Below are positions 9,834 to 18,801 of a DNA stretch of 64,000 bases, piece by piece. The notes under the pieces are model-generated. The model had not been told where the DNA came from. It was given only the letters and a program-made list of their open reading frames with translations, and made no database searches. The DNA lies in contig NZ_PYLO01000002.1 of assembly GCF_003024715.1 (NCBI RefSeq), positions 372,001 through 436,000 on the forward strand, read 5' to 3'. Position 1 is the first letter of the stretch, and every line of letters begins with the position of its first letter. A program made the translations under genes and the position numbers. Source of the DNA: Clostridium fessum (GTDB lineage Bacteria > Bacillota > Clostridia > Lachnospirales > Lachnospiraceae).

Positions 9834-12800
9834 TTATTCTTCGTCGTCAGATCCATTATCATCGGAAACGTCTGCATAGTCATCGTCTGTATAGCCGTCT
9901 GCCTCTGCTGTATACTCATCATGCTCTACATCGGTCAGCTCACCATCTTTAAATTCCTGCTCCTGGTAACCGTAGTTGCCGAAGGACTCATTCTGAGAGT
10001 AACGCTTGCTGTCACCCTCGATGACGGAACGAAGATCGGTATCGCCTTCGTCGATGTTCTCCTTGAGCTCGATCTCGGAACCGTCTTCTGCCAGAACTCT
10101 GACATCCAGACCCAGGGACTGAAGCTCTTTTAAGAGTACCTTGAAGGACTCCGGAATACCCGGCTCCGGAATATTCTCGCCCTTGATGATTGCCTCGTAT
10201 GTCTTCACACGACCTACCACATCATCGGACTTCACGGTCAGGATCTCCTGCAGCGTATAGGATGCGCCATACGCCTCCAGTGCCCAAACCTCCATCTCTC
10301 CGAAACGCTGGCCACCGAACTGAGCTTTACCACCCAGCGGCTGCTGTGTAACGAGGGAGTAAGGACCTGTGGAGCGTGCATGAATCTTATCATCAACCAG
10401 ATGATGCAGTTTCAGGTAATGCATGTGTCCGATTGTAACCGGGCTGTCGAAGTATTCGCCGGTACGTCCATCTCTCAGGCGGACTTTACCATCGCGTCCG
10501 ATCGGAACGCCCTTCCAGAGTTTTCTGTGCTCCAGATGGGTACCCAGATACTCCATAACTTCCGGATCTACAATATCTTTATATTTTGCTTCGAACTCTT
10601 CCCAGGAGGTGTTGACATAGTCATTTGCCATCTCCAGAGTGTTCTGAATATCTTTCTCGTCTGCACCGTCGAAAATCGGGGTGGATACATCAAAACCAAG
10701 TGCTTTGGCAGCAAGGCTTAAATGAATCTCCAGGACCTGTCCGATATTCATACGGGACGGTACGCCCAGTGGGTTCAGTACGATGTCGAGCGGACGGCCA
10801 TTCGGAAGGAACGGCATATCCTCAACCGGAAGCACACGGGAAACGACACCCTTGTTACCATGACGACCAGCCATCTTATCGCCGACGGAAATCTTTCTCT
10901 TCTGTGCAATGTAGATACGAACGGTCTTATTTACACCCGGAGCCAGCTCGTCGCCGTTCTCTCTTGTAAATACCTTCGCATCAATGATGATACCGTATGC
11001 ACCATGCGGTACTTTCAGGGAGGTATCACGAACCTCTCTTGCCTTCTCACCGAAGATCGCACGTAACAGGCGCTCTTCTGCGGTCAGCTCGGTCTCTCCC
11101 TTCGGAGTAACCTTACCTACCAGGATATCACCGGCACGAACCTCTGCACCGATGCGGATGATACCGCGCTCGTCCAGATCTTTCAGTGCATCCTCGCCGA
11201 CACCCGGAACATCTCTTGTGATCTCTTCCGGTCCCAGCTTGGTATCACGTGCTTCTGCCTCGTATTCCTCGATATGGACGGAGGTATATACATCCTCCTG
11301 AACCAGACGCTCAGACAGAAGAACGGCATCCTCGTAGTTGTAGCCTTCCCAGGTCATGAAGCCGATCAGCGGGTTTTTGCCCAGACCGATCTCACCGTTG
11401 CAGGTGGACGGACCATCTGCGATAACCTCGCCAGCTTCGACATGGTCATTCTTGTATACAATCGGTTTCTGATTGTAGCAGTTGGACTGGTTACTTCTCT
11501 TGAATTTTGTCAGATGGTATACATCGCGGTTTCCATCGGAATCTCTCTTGATGATGATCTCGTTGGAAGCGGAGCGCTCAACCACACCGGCATTCTTTGC
11601 AACGACACACACACCGGAGTCAACAGCTGCCTTCGCGGAAATACCGGTATCGACAACGGCTCTCTCGGTGGTCAGAAGCGGTACCGCCTGACGCTGCATG
11701 TTCGATCCCATCAGAGCACGGTTCGCATCGTCGTTCTGCAGGAACGGAATCATGGAAGTAGCTACGGAGAATACCATCTTCGGGGATACGTCCATCAGGT
11801 CGATTTTCTTCTTCTGGAACTCGGAGGTCTCCTCACGGAAACGACCAGATACGTTATTGTGGACGAAGTGTCCTTCTTCGTCTAACTGCTCGTTTGCCTG
11901 TGCAACAACGAAGTTATCTTCCTCGTCTGCTGTCAGGTATACAACCTCATCCGTAACAACCGGGTTGGACGGATCGGTTTTATCTACTACACGGTACGGA
12001 GCTTCGATGAAACCGTACTCATTGACACGTGCGTAAGATGCCAGGGAGTTGATCAGACCGATGTTCGGTCCCTCAGGTGTCTCGATCGGGCACATACGGC
12101 CATAGTGTGTGTAGTGTACATCTCGTACCTCGAATCCGGCACGGTCCCTTGACAGACCGCCAGGACCCAGGGCGGAAAGACGTCTCTTATGGGTCAGCTC
12201 GGACAGCGGGTTGTTCTGATCCATGAACTGGGACAGCTGGGAACTTCCGAAGAACTCCTTGACTGCTGCTGTAACCGGCTTGATATTGATCAGGGACTGG
12301 GCAGAAACACCTTCCATGTCCTGTGTTGTCATACGCTCACGTACCACACGCTCCATACGGGACAGACCGATACGGTACTGGTTCTGAAGCAGCTCGCCGA
12401 CCGCACGGATACGACGGTTGCCCAGATGATCGATATCATCTGGATTGCCGATGCCACCTTCCAGATGCATGTTGTAGTTGATGGAAGCGATGATATCTTC
12501 CTTCGTAATGTGCTTCGGAATCAGGTCATGGATATCTCTGCGGATAATCTCTTTTAACTCCTCATCAGAAGCGCCGGCATTTTCTTCCAGAATACCCTGG
12601 AGAACCGGATAGAATACTAACTCTGTGACGCCTACTTCTTCCGGATCGAAATTCACATAAGCGCCCAGATCTACCATCATGTTAGAAAGAACCTTGTGAT
12701 TCTTCTTCTCACCCTGAATCCATACAAACGGAACGCCTGCGTTCTGGATGTCAGTAGCAAGTTCCTTGGTGACCTTTGTTCCCTGCTCCGCCAGAATCTC

Positions 12801-13712
12801 TCCGGTAGTTGTATCAACCACATCCTCAGCCAGAACGTGACCTACGATACGGTTCTTAAAGTGAAGCTTTTTATTGAATTTATAACGACCCACCTTTGCC
12901 AGATCGTAGCGGCGCGGATCGAAGAACATGCTGTTTAACAGGCTCTCTGCGCTGTCTACGGAAAGCGGCTCACCCGGACGAATCTTCTTATATAATTCCA
13001 GAAGACCATCCTGGTAGTTGTTGGACGGATCCTTCTCGAAGCTCTTCTCCAGTTTCAGCTCATCGCCGAACAGGTCAATGATCTCGGCGTTAGTACCGTA
13101 ACCAAGAGCACGGATCAGAACAGTAACAGGAACTTTTCTGGTCCGGTCTACACGCACGTAGAAAATGTCGTTGGAATCTGTCTCATACTCCAGCCAGGCA
13201 CCCCGGTTCGGGATAACGGTGCAGCTGTATAACTCTGTACCGATCTTATCGTGCGCGATTCCATAATAAATACCAGGGGAACGAACAAGCTGGCTGACGA
13301 TAACTCGCTCCGCTCCGTTGATAACGAAGGAGCCGGTGTCGGTCATAAGTGGAAGATCACCCATGAAAATCTCATGTTCATTGATCTCATCTTTATCTTT
13401 ATTGCAAAGTCTTACCTTTACCTTCAGAGGAGCTGCATAGGTCGCATCGCGCTCTTTGCACTCTTCGATCGTATATTTGATATCGTTTTTACACAGTGTA
13501 AAATCCACAAATTCCAGACTCAAGTGACCTGCGAAATCCGTGATCGGGGAGATATCAGCAAACACTTCTTTCAGTCCCTCATCCAGGAACCACTGATACG
13601 AGTTTTTCTGAATCTCAATCAAATTCGGCATTTCCAGAACTTCTTTTTGTCTTGAGAAGGTCATCCTTACACCTTTACCGGTTTTTACCGGACGCATCCT
13701 GCTTTTCTCCAT
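9834..13712 (-). CDS. rpoB: RNA polymerase beta subunit
   Basis: Catalytic subunit of RNA polymerase, 1292 residues from the start chosen here ([14 protein letters not shown]). The frame is open a further 59 codons upstream but runs to the promoter -35 box, so the longer start is rejected. An AGGGGTGA site precedes the chosen ATG. The rifampicin region [20 protein letters not shown] is wild type at the classical Asp, His and Ser positions. The C-terminus carries an acidic tail ([17 protein letters not shown]). rplJ and rplL, the usual upstream neighbours, are absent: the upstream gene is divergent. Confidence 0.97.
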   Translation of the reverse strand: MEKSRMRPVKTGKGVRMTFSRQKEVLEMPNLIEIQKNSYQWFLDEGLKEVFADISPITDFAGHLSLEFVDFTLCKNDIKYTIEECKERDATYAAPLKVKVRLCNKDKDEINEHEIFMGDLPLMTDTGSFVINGAERVIVSQLVRSPGIYYGIAHDKIGTELYSCTVIPNRGAWLEYETDSNDIFYVRVDRTRKVPVTVLIRALGYGTNAEIIDLFGDELKLEKSFEKDPSNNYQDGLLELYKKIRPGEPLSVDSAESLLNSMFFDPRRYDLAKVGRYKFNKKLHFKNRIVGHVLAEDVVDTTTGEILAEQGTKVTKELATDIQNAGVPFVWIQGEKKNHKVLSNMMVDLGAYVNFDPEEVGVTELVFYPVLQGILEENAGASDEELKEIIRRDIHDLIPKHITKEDIIASINYNMHLEGGIGNPDDIDHLGNRRIRAVGELLQNQYRIGLSRMERVVRERMTTQDMEGVSAQSLINIKPVTAAVKEFFGSSQLSQFMDQNNPLSELTHKRRLSALGPGGLSRDRAGFEVRDVHYTHYGRMCPIETPEGPNIGLINSLASYARVNEYGFIEAPYRVVDKTDPSNPVVTDEVVYLTADEEDNFVVAQANEQLDEEGHFVHNNVSGRFREETSEFQKKKIDLMDVSPKMVFSVATSMIPFLQNDDANRALMGSNMQRQAVPLLTTERAVVDTGISAKAAVDSGVCVVAKNAGVVERSASNEIIIKRDSDGNRDVYHLTKFKRSNQSNCYNQKPIVYKNDHVEAGEVIADGPSTCNGEIGLGKNPLIGFMTWEGYNYEDAVLLSERLVQEDVYTSVHIEEYEAEARDTKLGPEEITRDVPGVGEDALKDLDERGIIRIGAEVRAGDILVGKVTPKGETELTAEERLLRAIFGEKAREVRDTSLKVPHGAYGIIIDAKVFTRENGDELAPGVNKTVRIYIAQKRKISVGDKMAGRHGNKGVVSRVLPVEDMPFLPNGRPLDIVLNPLGVPSRMNIGQVLEIHLSLAAKALGFDVSTPIFDGADEKDIQNTLEMANDYVNTSWEEFEAKYKDIVDPEVMEYLGTHLEHRKLWKGVPIGRDGKVRLRDGRTGEYFDSPVTIGHMHYLKLHHLVDDKIHARSTGPYSLVTQQPLGGKAQFGGQRFGEMEVWALEAYGASYTLQEILTVKSDDVVGRVKTYEAIIKGENIPEPGIPESFKVLLKELQSLGLDVRVLAEDGSEIELKENIDEGDTDLRSVIEGDSKRYSQNESFGNYGYQEQEFKDGELTDVEHDEYTAEADGYTDDDYADVSDDNGSDDEE

Positions 13713-13860
13713 TCGATGTTTCACCCCTGTTTTCTTTCTATCTCTATGGTTTGCATTTTTCCATCTCCGAACCAGCCTTGTTTCATGCCGACGGAGCTGC
13801 ACTGTCATTTGGGCATACGAATACCCGGAAAACACAGTTTTCCACAATAGTGCATTCTCC

Positions 13861-13889
13861 ATCTTAGCATGGGATTTGATGGGTGTCAA
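13861..13889 (-). promoter_or_regulatory. Promoter of rpoBC
   Basis: TTGACA (13884-13889) and TAAGAT (13861-13866) with a 17-bp spacer on the minus strand. A leader of about 140 nt follows, with a small hairpin GGAAAAC-TGT-GTTTTCC, before the rpoB start. This confirms that rpoBC is transcribed independently of rplJL here. Confidence 0.85.
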
Positions 13890-13939
13890 GTGGTTTTTTG
13901 ATGGATTTGGAATAAGCCATAGTTACCCGTCTATTTTTC

Positions 13940-13968
13940 TTGCCATTTCCCCTCTCCAATGCTATAAT
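13940..13968 (+). promoter_or_regulatory. Promoter of the divergent membrane-protein gene
   Basis: TTGCCA (13940-13945) and TATAAT (13963-13968), 17-bp spacer, plus strand. It is back-to-back with the rpoB promoter, in a 345-bp gap that otherwise holds only leader sequence. Confidence 0.8.
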
Positions 13969-14057
13969 ACATAGTAATTGCGCGGCTATTTTCGTTATTT
14001 CTGCGAAATGGGATTGGATTTGCGTCCCGCCGCTATCTACAACGGAGGTATATATAT

Positions 14058-14543
14058 ATGTCATTTTGGAATGTACTGCTAGTTATTATCGTCATTCTGG
14101 CTATCCTTCTTGTCGTACTGTATATTCTGGGTTCCCGGATGCAGAAACGTCAGGCAGAGCAGCAGACTATGATCGACGCTTCGAAACAGACAGTTTCGAT
14201 TCTGGCGATTGACAAAAAGAAACTGAAAATCGGAGATTCCGGTCTCCCGAAGATGGTTATTGACCAGACTCCATGGTATATGAAGTGGGCGAAGCTCCCG
14301 ATCGTAAAGGCTAAGATCGGACCGAAGGTTGTGACCATGATCGCGGATGAGAAGGTATTCCTTCAGTTACCGCTCCGCACCGAGGCAAAGGTTGTCATCA
14401 GCGGTCTTTATATCACAGAGATCAAGAGCGTGCGCGGAGGTATCCCGCCGCTGCCGAAGAAGAAAAAATTCTTTGACCGTTTCAAGAAAAATACAGAAGA
14501 GGCAGCAAAGAAAGAAGCTTCCAAGTCCAAGAAAAATAAATAA
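14058..14543 (+). CDS. Membrane-anchored protein of unknown function
   Basis: 161 residues: one N-terminal membrane segment (about 5-26, VLLVIIVILAILLVVLYIL), a basic/glutamine-rich stretch, then a soluble domain containing KIGPKVVTMIADEKVFLQLP, and a very lysine-rich C-terminus (KKKKFFDRFKK...KSKKNK). It has an ACGGAGG ribosome binding site, its own promoter and its own terminator, so it is a well-expressed single-gene unit. I do not recognise a characterised family. The basic tail would sit on the cytoplasmic side if the N-terminus is outside. Confidence 0.85.
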   Translation: MSFWNVLLVIIVILAILLVVLYILGSRMQKRQAEQQTMIDASKQTVSILAIDKKKLKIGDSGLPKMVIDQTPWYMKWAKLPIVKAKIGPKVVTMIADEKVFLQLPLRTEAKVVISGLYITEIKSVRGGIPPLPKKKKFFDRFKKNTEEAAKKEASKSKKNK

Positions 14544-14551
14544 TGGATCTT

Positions 14552-14594
14552 AAAATCCCGGAAATGTAACTGATTGCACGTTTCCGGGATTTTT
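14552..14594 (+). terminator. Terminator of the 14058 gene
   Basis: AATCCCGGAAA ... TTTCCGGGATT followed by TTTT on the plus strand. The symmetry means it could also stop minus-strand transcripts arriving from the DUF1934 gene. Confidence 0.85.
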
Positions 14595-14636
14595 GATTCA
14601 TCGATTTTATTTCTTTGTTTCTATATTCTTTTATAT

Positions 14637-15086
14637 TTACTGCTCTTTCAGGTTCAATTTCGCCGTCGCCTTCGATTTCACATCAATTTCAATATGGCTC
14701 TGGCTGGTCTGCTCATAGTTGAGTTCCAGCGTATAATCAATCTGGATTTTCAGATGATCCGGACCTTCATTGATCTTGATGCGGTCGGTCGTGACACCCA
14801 CGATCATCTGACCGTATGGAGTCACATAACAGCTGACATTCGGACGGTTCTCCTGAAAAATCATATGCGCCCGCGCATCGCCTCCCTTGATCATATCGAC
14901 GCTGTCCGCATTGGCTTTGATGGTATTGCGGATGCTTCCTTCCTCGCCCTCCAGTATCTCATCATAGATGATATAATGCTTGCCATTTTTGAAATAATAG
15001 CTGCCTGCCATGATAACCTCCAGGTTATTCGTCTCCCCGTCCGCAATATGGGCACCGCGCACGGATACAAGCACATCTTTCGTCAT
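14637..15086 (-). CDS. DUF1934 (YwiB-like) beta-barrel protein
   Basis: 149 residues matching the DUF1934 pattern: a lipocalin-like beta barrel beginning VLVSVRGAHIADGETNNLEVIMAGSYY, followed by HYIIYDE, with a final beta-rich segment HIEIDVKSKA. Function is unknown in characterised relatives. It starts 3 bp after the murI stop, so the two are translationally coupled in an operon devoted to wall precursors. Confidence 0.85.
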   Translation of the reverse strand: MTKDVLVSVRGAHIADGETNNLEVIMAGSYYFKNGKHYIIYDEILEGEEGSIRNTIKANADSVDMIKGGDARAHMIFQENRPNVSCYVTPYGQMIVGVTTDRIKINEGPDHLKIQIDYTLELNYEQTSQSHIEIDVKSKATAKLNLKEQ

Positions 15087-15089
15087 ATT

Positions 15090-15953
15090 TTAATACTCCT
15101 CAATGTTAATCTTTTTCGTGTCTTTTACCTCTTTTGGCAGAATCGCCTTGGCAAAACGCGTGAAATTCTCCGCCCGGTCGCTGACAAAGAACTGATACTG
15201 GTCAAGAATCGGCTCCCCGGCAGCAGCGCGGCGGCTGTTTTCCTCCGAAAAACGTTCCAGATCCTCCGAACTGCGTGTCAGATCCATGTCCCGCAGCAGA
15301 GTTTTAAGTTCAACTGCCGTCTCATATGCCGGATTTACCAAAGTCACCTCGTCACCCATCAGCCGGTGCAGCGTCGAACGCAGCAGCGGATAATGCGTAC
15401 ATCCCATAACCAGCGTATCAATGTATTTTTCTTTCAGCGAAGAAAGATACCGGGAGGCAATCTCGTCTGTTACCGAATCATGGAAGAGTCCTTCCTCCAC
15501 CAGCGGCACAAAGAGCGGACACGGTTTTCCAATGACCTCAATATCCGGGCGCAGCTTCTGCATTTCTCTGGTATAAATACCGCTCCGGATGGTCGCCTCG
15601 GTTCCAATCACGCCAATCTTTCCATTATGGGTTGCCTCGGCGGCCGTGCGCGCGCCCGCGTAGATAACCCCGATGATCGGGATATCCAATTCCTGTTTGA
15701 CCGTCTCCAGTGCACACGCCGAGGCCGTGTTGCAGGCAATCACGATCGCCTTGACTCCCTGTGTTTTCAGAAAACGGATGATCTGGCGGGAATAGCGCAG
15801 CACCGTCTCCTGCGATTTGCTTCCATATGGAACGCGCGCCGTATCTCCAAAGTATACGATGCGCTCCTGCGGCATCTGACGCATGATCTCACGGGCTACC
15901 GTCAGACCGCCGATGCCTGAATCAAAAACTCCGATCGGGGCATTTCTATCCAT
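15090..15953 (-). CDS. murI: Glutamate racemase
   Basis: Makes D-glutamate for peptidoglycan. 287 residues from MDRNAPIGVFDSGIGG, the start supported by GAAAGGAAGG 5 bp upstream. A longer frame exists but has no ribosome site. The two catalytic cysteines of this cofactor-independent family are in ACNTASA (C74) and GCTHYPLL. FDSGIGGLTV near the N-terminus and YFGDTARVPYG complete the family signature. It follows ddl by 137 bp on the same strand. Confidence 0.95.
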   Translation of the reverse strand: MDRNAPIGVFDSGIGGLTVAREIMRQMPQERIVYFGDTARVPYGSKSQETVLRYSRQIIRFLKTQGVKAIVIACNTASACALETVKQELDIPIIGVIYAGARTAAEATHNGKIGVIGTEATIRSGIYTREMQKLRPDIEVIGKPCPLFVPLVEEGLFHDSVTDEIASRYLSSLKEKYIDTLVMGCTHYPLLRSTLHRLMGDEVTLVNPAYETAVELKTLLRDMDLTRSSEDLERFSEENSRRAAAGEPILDQYQFFVSDRAENFTRFAKAILPKEVKDTKKINIEEY

Positions 15954-16057
15954 GTTTACCTTCCTTTCGGTAAAATTCTTATGGTCATGTCTCCATTCTT
16001 TCCCGAACATCTGTGTATATCGAATCATATAACGTCCAAAAGCAGATTCATTCACAC

Positions 16058-16084
16058 TGTTTCAGGATTCTGAAACATTTTTAT
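16058..16084 (+). terminator. Terminator-like hairpin between ddl and murI, plus-strand polarity
   Basis: TGTTTCAG-GATT-CTGAAACA followed by TTTTTATTT reads as an intrinsic terminator on the plus strand, opposite to the flanking genes. On the minus strand no U-run follows. It may stop antisense transcription, or it may act only as a hairpin in the ddl-murI message. Confidence 0.5.
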
Positions 16085-16090
16085 TTATTT

Positions 16091-17152
16091 CTAGGCTTCG
16101 TAGCGTTTCAGTCCGTGTTCAATCAGCTTTGTCACCATCTCCGGCTTCGGGATTCCGGCCGCCTCAAAGAGCATCGGGTACATACTGATCGCGGTAAAGC
16201 CCGGCATGGTATTGATCTCATTGAAGATAACCTCGCCGTCCTTCGTCACAAAGAAATCGACGCGCGACAGACCATAGCCATCTACCGCCTTGAAAATACG
16301 TCTCGCCGCCTGACGCACACGCTCGGTCGCATCGCCCGGAAGCTCTGGATTTACCACGGTTCTGGACTCTGCGTTGTAATATTTCGCATCAAAATCATAG
16401 AAATCGGCTGCTGCCAGAATCTCGCCAACACCGGAAGCGATGACCGGTTCTGTGCCATTTCCAAAGACCGCACATTCGATCTCACGGCCGACGATCGTCT
16501 CCTCAACCAGAATCTTGCGGTCATGGTGCGCCGCCTCCTTTAAGCCTGCAATCAGCTCTTCGCGATCCGACGCCTTGCTGACACCTCTGGAAGAACCTGC
16601 ATTGGACGGCTTGATAAATACCGGATATGAGAACCGGTTCTCGATGCGTGCCACAACCTCATCCATCTTTTCAAGTTCTTTGCGGATGACCAGCTCATAT
16701 GCCGCCTGGCGCACGCCTGTGTGGTCAACAATCTGTTTTGTATACACTTTATCCATCGAAACGCTGGACGCCAGCACACCGCATCCGACATACGGGATTT
16801 TTGCCAGCTCAAAGATGCCCTGAATGGTGCCGTCCTCTCCCCAGAGTCCATGCAGAACCGGGAATACCACATCAATGCGGATCATTTCCGCCTTACCATC
16901 TTTCAGGACGATCACGGATTTCTCCGTTGCATCCGGGGAAAGGATCGCGGTCGTCGTGTTCTTTCTCCAACTCTCATCCTCGATCTGCTCGACCGAGTCA
17001 ACCAGCAGCCATTTTCCCTCTTCGGTAATGCCGATCAGGGTTACATCATAGCGCTCTGTATCTATATTTTTAATGACATTGATTGCCGACATACATGAAA
17101 CAATATGTTCCGAAGACTGTCCGCCAAATACCACAAGTACACTCTTTTTCAT
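16091..17152 (-). CDS. ddl: D-alanine--D-alanine ligase
   Basis: ATP-grasp ligase joining two D-alanines for the wall pentapeptide, 353 residues from MKKSVLVVFGGQSSEH. Motifs present: LHGLWGEDGTIQG, KPSNAGSSRGVSK (ATP grasp), and FNEINTMPGFTAISMYP (Mg ligands near the C-terminus). The omega-loop stretch DFDAKYYNAESR is of the tyrosine-containing D-Ala:D-Ala type rather than the VanA D-Ala:D-Lac type. RBS AAAGGCGG. Element copy B sits upstream of its promoter. Confidence 0.94.
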   Translation of the reverse strand: MKKSVLVVFGGQSSEHIVSCMSAINVIKNIDTERYDVTLIGITEEGKWLLVDSVEQIEDESWRKNTTTAILSPDATEKSVIVLKDGKAEMIRIDVVFPVLHGLWGEDGTIQGIFELAKIPYVGCGVLASSVSMDKVYTKQIVDHTGVRQAAYELVIRKELEKMDEVVARIENRFSYPVFIKPSNAGSSRGVSKASDREELIAGLKEAAHHDRKILVEETIVGREIECAVFGNGTEPVIASGVGEILAAADFYDFDAKYYNAESRTVVNPELPGDATERVRQAARRIFKAVDGYGLSRVDFFVTKDGEVIFNEINTMPGFTAISMYPMLFEAAGIPKPEMVTKLIEHGLKRYEA

Positions 17153-17229
17153 AATATCCGCCTTTCTGCCGGGTGTGGGAAGCTTCTGCTTCACCACGCG
17201 CCGGAATGCTATTCCAAAATATAGTTTAA

Positions 17230-17260
17230 ATTATACCATAACTGTCAATACTTGCGACAA
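17230..17260 (-). promoter_or_regulatory. Probable ddl promoter with extended -10
   Basis: TGGTATAAT on the minus strand (17230-17238) is a perfect extended -10. The best -35 is TTGTCG (17255-17260) with a 19-bp spacer, weak. A TTGACA nearby is too close to the -10 to work. The element insertion begins 18 bp further upstream. Confidence 0.6.
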
Positions 17261-17277
17261 GAAGATTCGATTTCGTT

Positions 17278-17410
17278 GTTACTGTTCACGCATACGTGCC
17301 CAGTAACGGAATTTGCCGTGGCTTCGCATTTAAATACGGCAAATTCCTGCTGCCACCACGTTTTCTTACGGCACTTTCGGTTCCAAAAGTGCCTACCTGT
17401 GAACAGTAAC
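17278..17410 (+). mobile_element. 133-bp palindromic MITE-like element, copy B
   Basis: Same 133-bp sequence with perfect terminal inverted repeats GTTACTGTTCAC / GTGAACAGTAAC. The target duplication ATTTCGTT is at 17270-17277 and 17411-17418. It lies in the divergent gap between ddl and the hypothetical gene at 17438, just upstream of the latter's ribosome binding site. Confidence 0.93.
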
Positions 17411-17437
17411 ATTTCGTTCAGTAAAAGGAGAGCCATT

Positions 17438-18133
17438 ATGATAAATCAAATGATTTCGTTCCATCCTGAAAATTGTCCGTCACCCACATCCAGGATTCAT
17501 CCACCTGTCACCAATAAATGCCGCCATTTTTCCACCGGTTCCTGTAAACCTTCCCATCTATACGGTGGAACACTCCCGCATCTCGCCTTATGTTCCATGC
17601 TCTTATTTCTGCTTTTCTGCCTGCCTCTTCTTAGTTTTACCAGAAACCAGATTCAGCCGGAAGTCCTGGCGTACGCGATCGCCCCGCCGATCCTGCAGAC
17701 TCATGTGATCGACAACTGGTGGGGTGTTCTCTATCCGCCGCCCGCCCTGTCCGGAGGTGTCATGCCGGAAGAAAACTCAAAAAATCAGAGCGCCGATTCC
17801 GTCTCTGACGCTCTGATTTTTGATAACGATATGAACTGGCTGTCGCAAAAGAAGCATATCATTTTTGATGTAAACAAGAAAGATACTGCTCTGATTTCCT
17901 CTAAAGCTGACCCGATGACTTGCTCCAATCACTCGGAATGTTCTGGAACAGCTTCAGCTTCCAAAATAACCACCGAACCGACAGAATCTTCTTCGAACTC
18001 AAAAATAACAGCCACGCACGCCGTTTCCGCTGACAGCAGTCTGCCGGATAAAGCTCATGCTTCCTCCGACAATTCGATTACTCTTCGGGTAACGTGTCGT
18101 TTTTTATCTTTCCTTCCCGGAGGCTCGGAGTGA
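17438..18133 (+). CDS. Hypothetical protein with one membrane segment
   Basis: 231 residues starting MINQMISFHPEN after AAAAGGAGA. A cysteine/histidine-bearing N-terminal stretch of about 50 residues is followed by one hydrophobic segment (LCSMLLFLLFCLPLLSF) and then a Ser/Thr/Asn-rich hydrophilic region. No family is recognised. The last 56 bp overlap the opposite-strand HD-hydrolase gene, and element copy B replaces whatever stood immediately upstream. The 3' end may therefore be a read-through of a shortened gene. Coding status is uncertain. Confidence 0.4.
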   Translation: MINQMISFHPENCPSPTSRIHPPVTNKCRHFSTGSCKPSHLYGGTLPHLALCSMLLFLLFCLPLLSFTRNQIQPEVLAYAIAPPILQTHVIDNWWGVLYPPPALSGGVMPEENSKNQSADSVSDALIFDNDMNWLSQKKHIIFDVNKKDTALISSKADPMTCSNHSECSGTASASKITTEPTESSSNSKITATHAVSADSSLPDKAHASSDNSITLRVTCRFLSFLPGGSE

Positions 18134-18704
18134 TGAAATTCTCATAGGAATAGTTCCACAGCGTCTCCGAGCCCTTGGCGGTATTCTTATTTCTTCCAAG
18201 AATCTGGCTCAGGTGCACGCCGCGCGTCGCCCACGCCTTTCCCTTGGAAGCATCATTGAGCATCGTCGGCTGGATGTTGTCCATCGTATGCGCAAACCGT
18301 GCTTCCGGCGTCTCCCCGGCTTCAAATTCATCCCAGAGAGCGCGCAGTTTTTCGCCCTGATCCGGCGGCAGCATTCCGAAAATGCGCTCTGCACCCTTTA
18401 ATTCTCTCTCCCGCTGGGTTTTCTTCGCCTCCTCATCATAGGCATATGTGTCGCCGGCGTCGATCTCGACCAGATCGTGAATCAGAAGCATGGTAACCGT
18501 TTTCAGCACATCGATCGGCTCATTGGAATACTCCGCCAGAAGCACCGTCATGATCGCCATATGCCATGCGTGCTCCGCGTCATTTTCCTTCCGCTCGCCG
18601 TCTGTCAGATACGTCTGGCGACCGATAAATTTCTCCTTATCTATCTCCCGGATAAATGCAAACTGCTGCTCCAGACGTTCTTTCTGTTTCTGATTTATAT
18701 CCAT
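18078..18704 (-). CDS. HD-domain phosphohydrolase (HD_3/HDDC2 type)
   Basis: 208 residues with metal-binding motifs DAEHAWHMA (about 42-50) and LLIHDLVEIDAGDT (about 73-86), typical of HD_3 hydrolases related to YfbR 5'-deoxynucleotidases. It probably dephosphorylates a nucleotide in the cytoplasm, but substrate cannot be told from sequence. RBS GGAGGCGG precedes the ATG. Monocistronic: downstream it converges on the hypothetical gene at 17438, upstream lies a short palindromic repeat. Confidence 0.88.
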   Translation of the reverse strand: MDINQKQKERLEQQFAFIREIDKEKFIGRQTYLTDGERKENDAEHAWHMAIMTVLLAEYSNEPIDVLKTVTMLLIHDLVEIDAGDTYAYDEEAKKTQRERELKGAERIFGMLPPDQGEKLRALWDEFEAGETPEARFAHTMDNIQPTMLNDASKGKAWATRGVHLSQILGRNKNTAKGSETLWNYSYENFITPSLREGKIKNDTLPEE

Positions 18705-18741
18705 TGTTTCCGCCTCCCTGGTCTATTTCACCACATTTCTA

Positions 18742-18771
18742 GTTACTGTTCACGCATACGTGCCCAGTAAC
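18742..18771 (+). repeat. 30-bp solo hairpin matching the left end of the 133-bp element
   Basis: Identical to the first 30 bp of the element: GTTACTGTTCACGCATAC then GTGCCCAGTAAC, a self-contained hairpin. The next two bases (GG) also match. There is no right end and no flanking duplication. Either a deletion remnant or an independent minimal unit. Confidence 0.75.
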
Positions 18772-18801
18772 GGAAAAATGCCTCTTGCATTTATCCTCTC
18801 T

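Noticed and set aside
13713-13889. Longer RpoB start adding 59 residues
   Set aside because: The frame begins at the -35 box, so this part cannot be transcribed from the rpoB promoter.
17252-17437. Upstream extension of the 17438 gene through element copy B
   Set aside because: Same artefact: the element's stop-free plus-strand frame joins by chance. A ribosome site immediately precedes the ATG at 17438.
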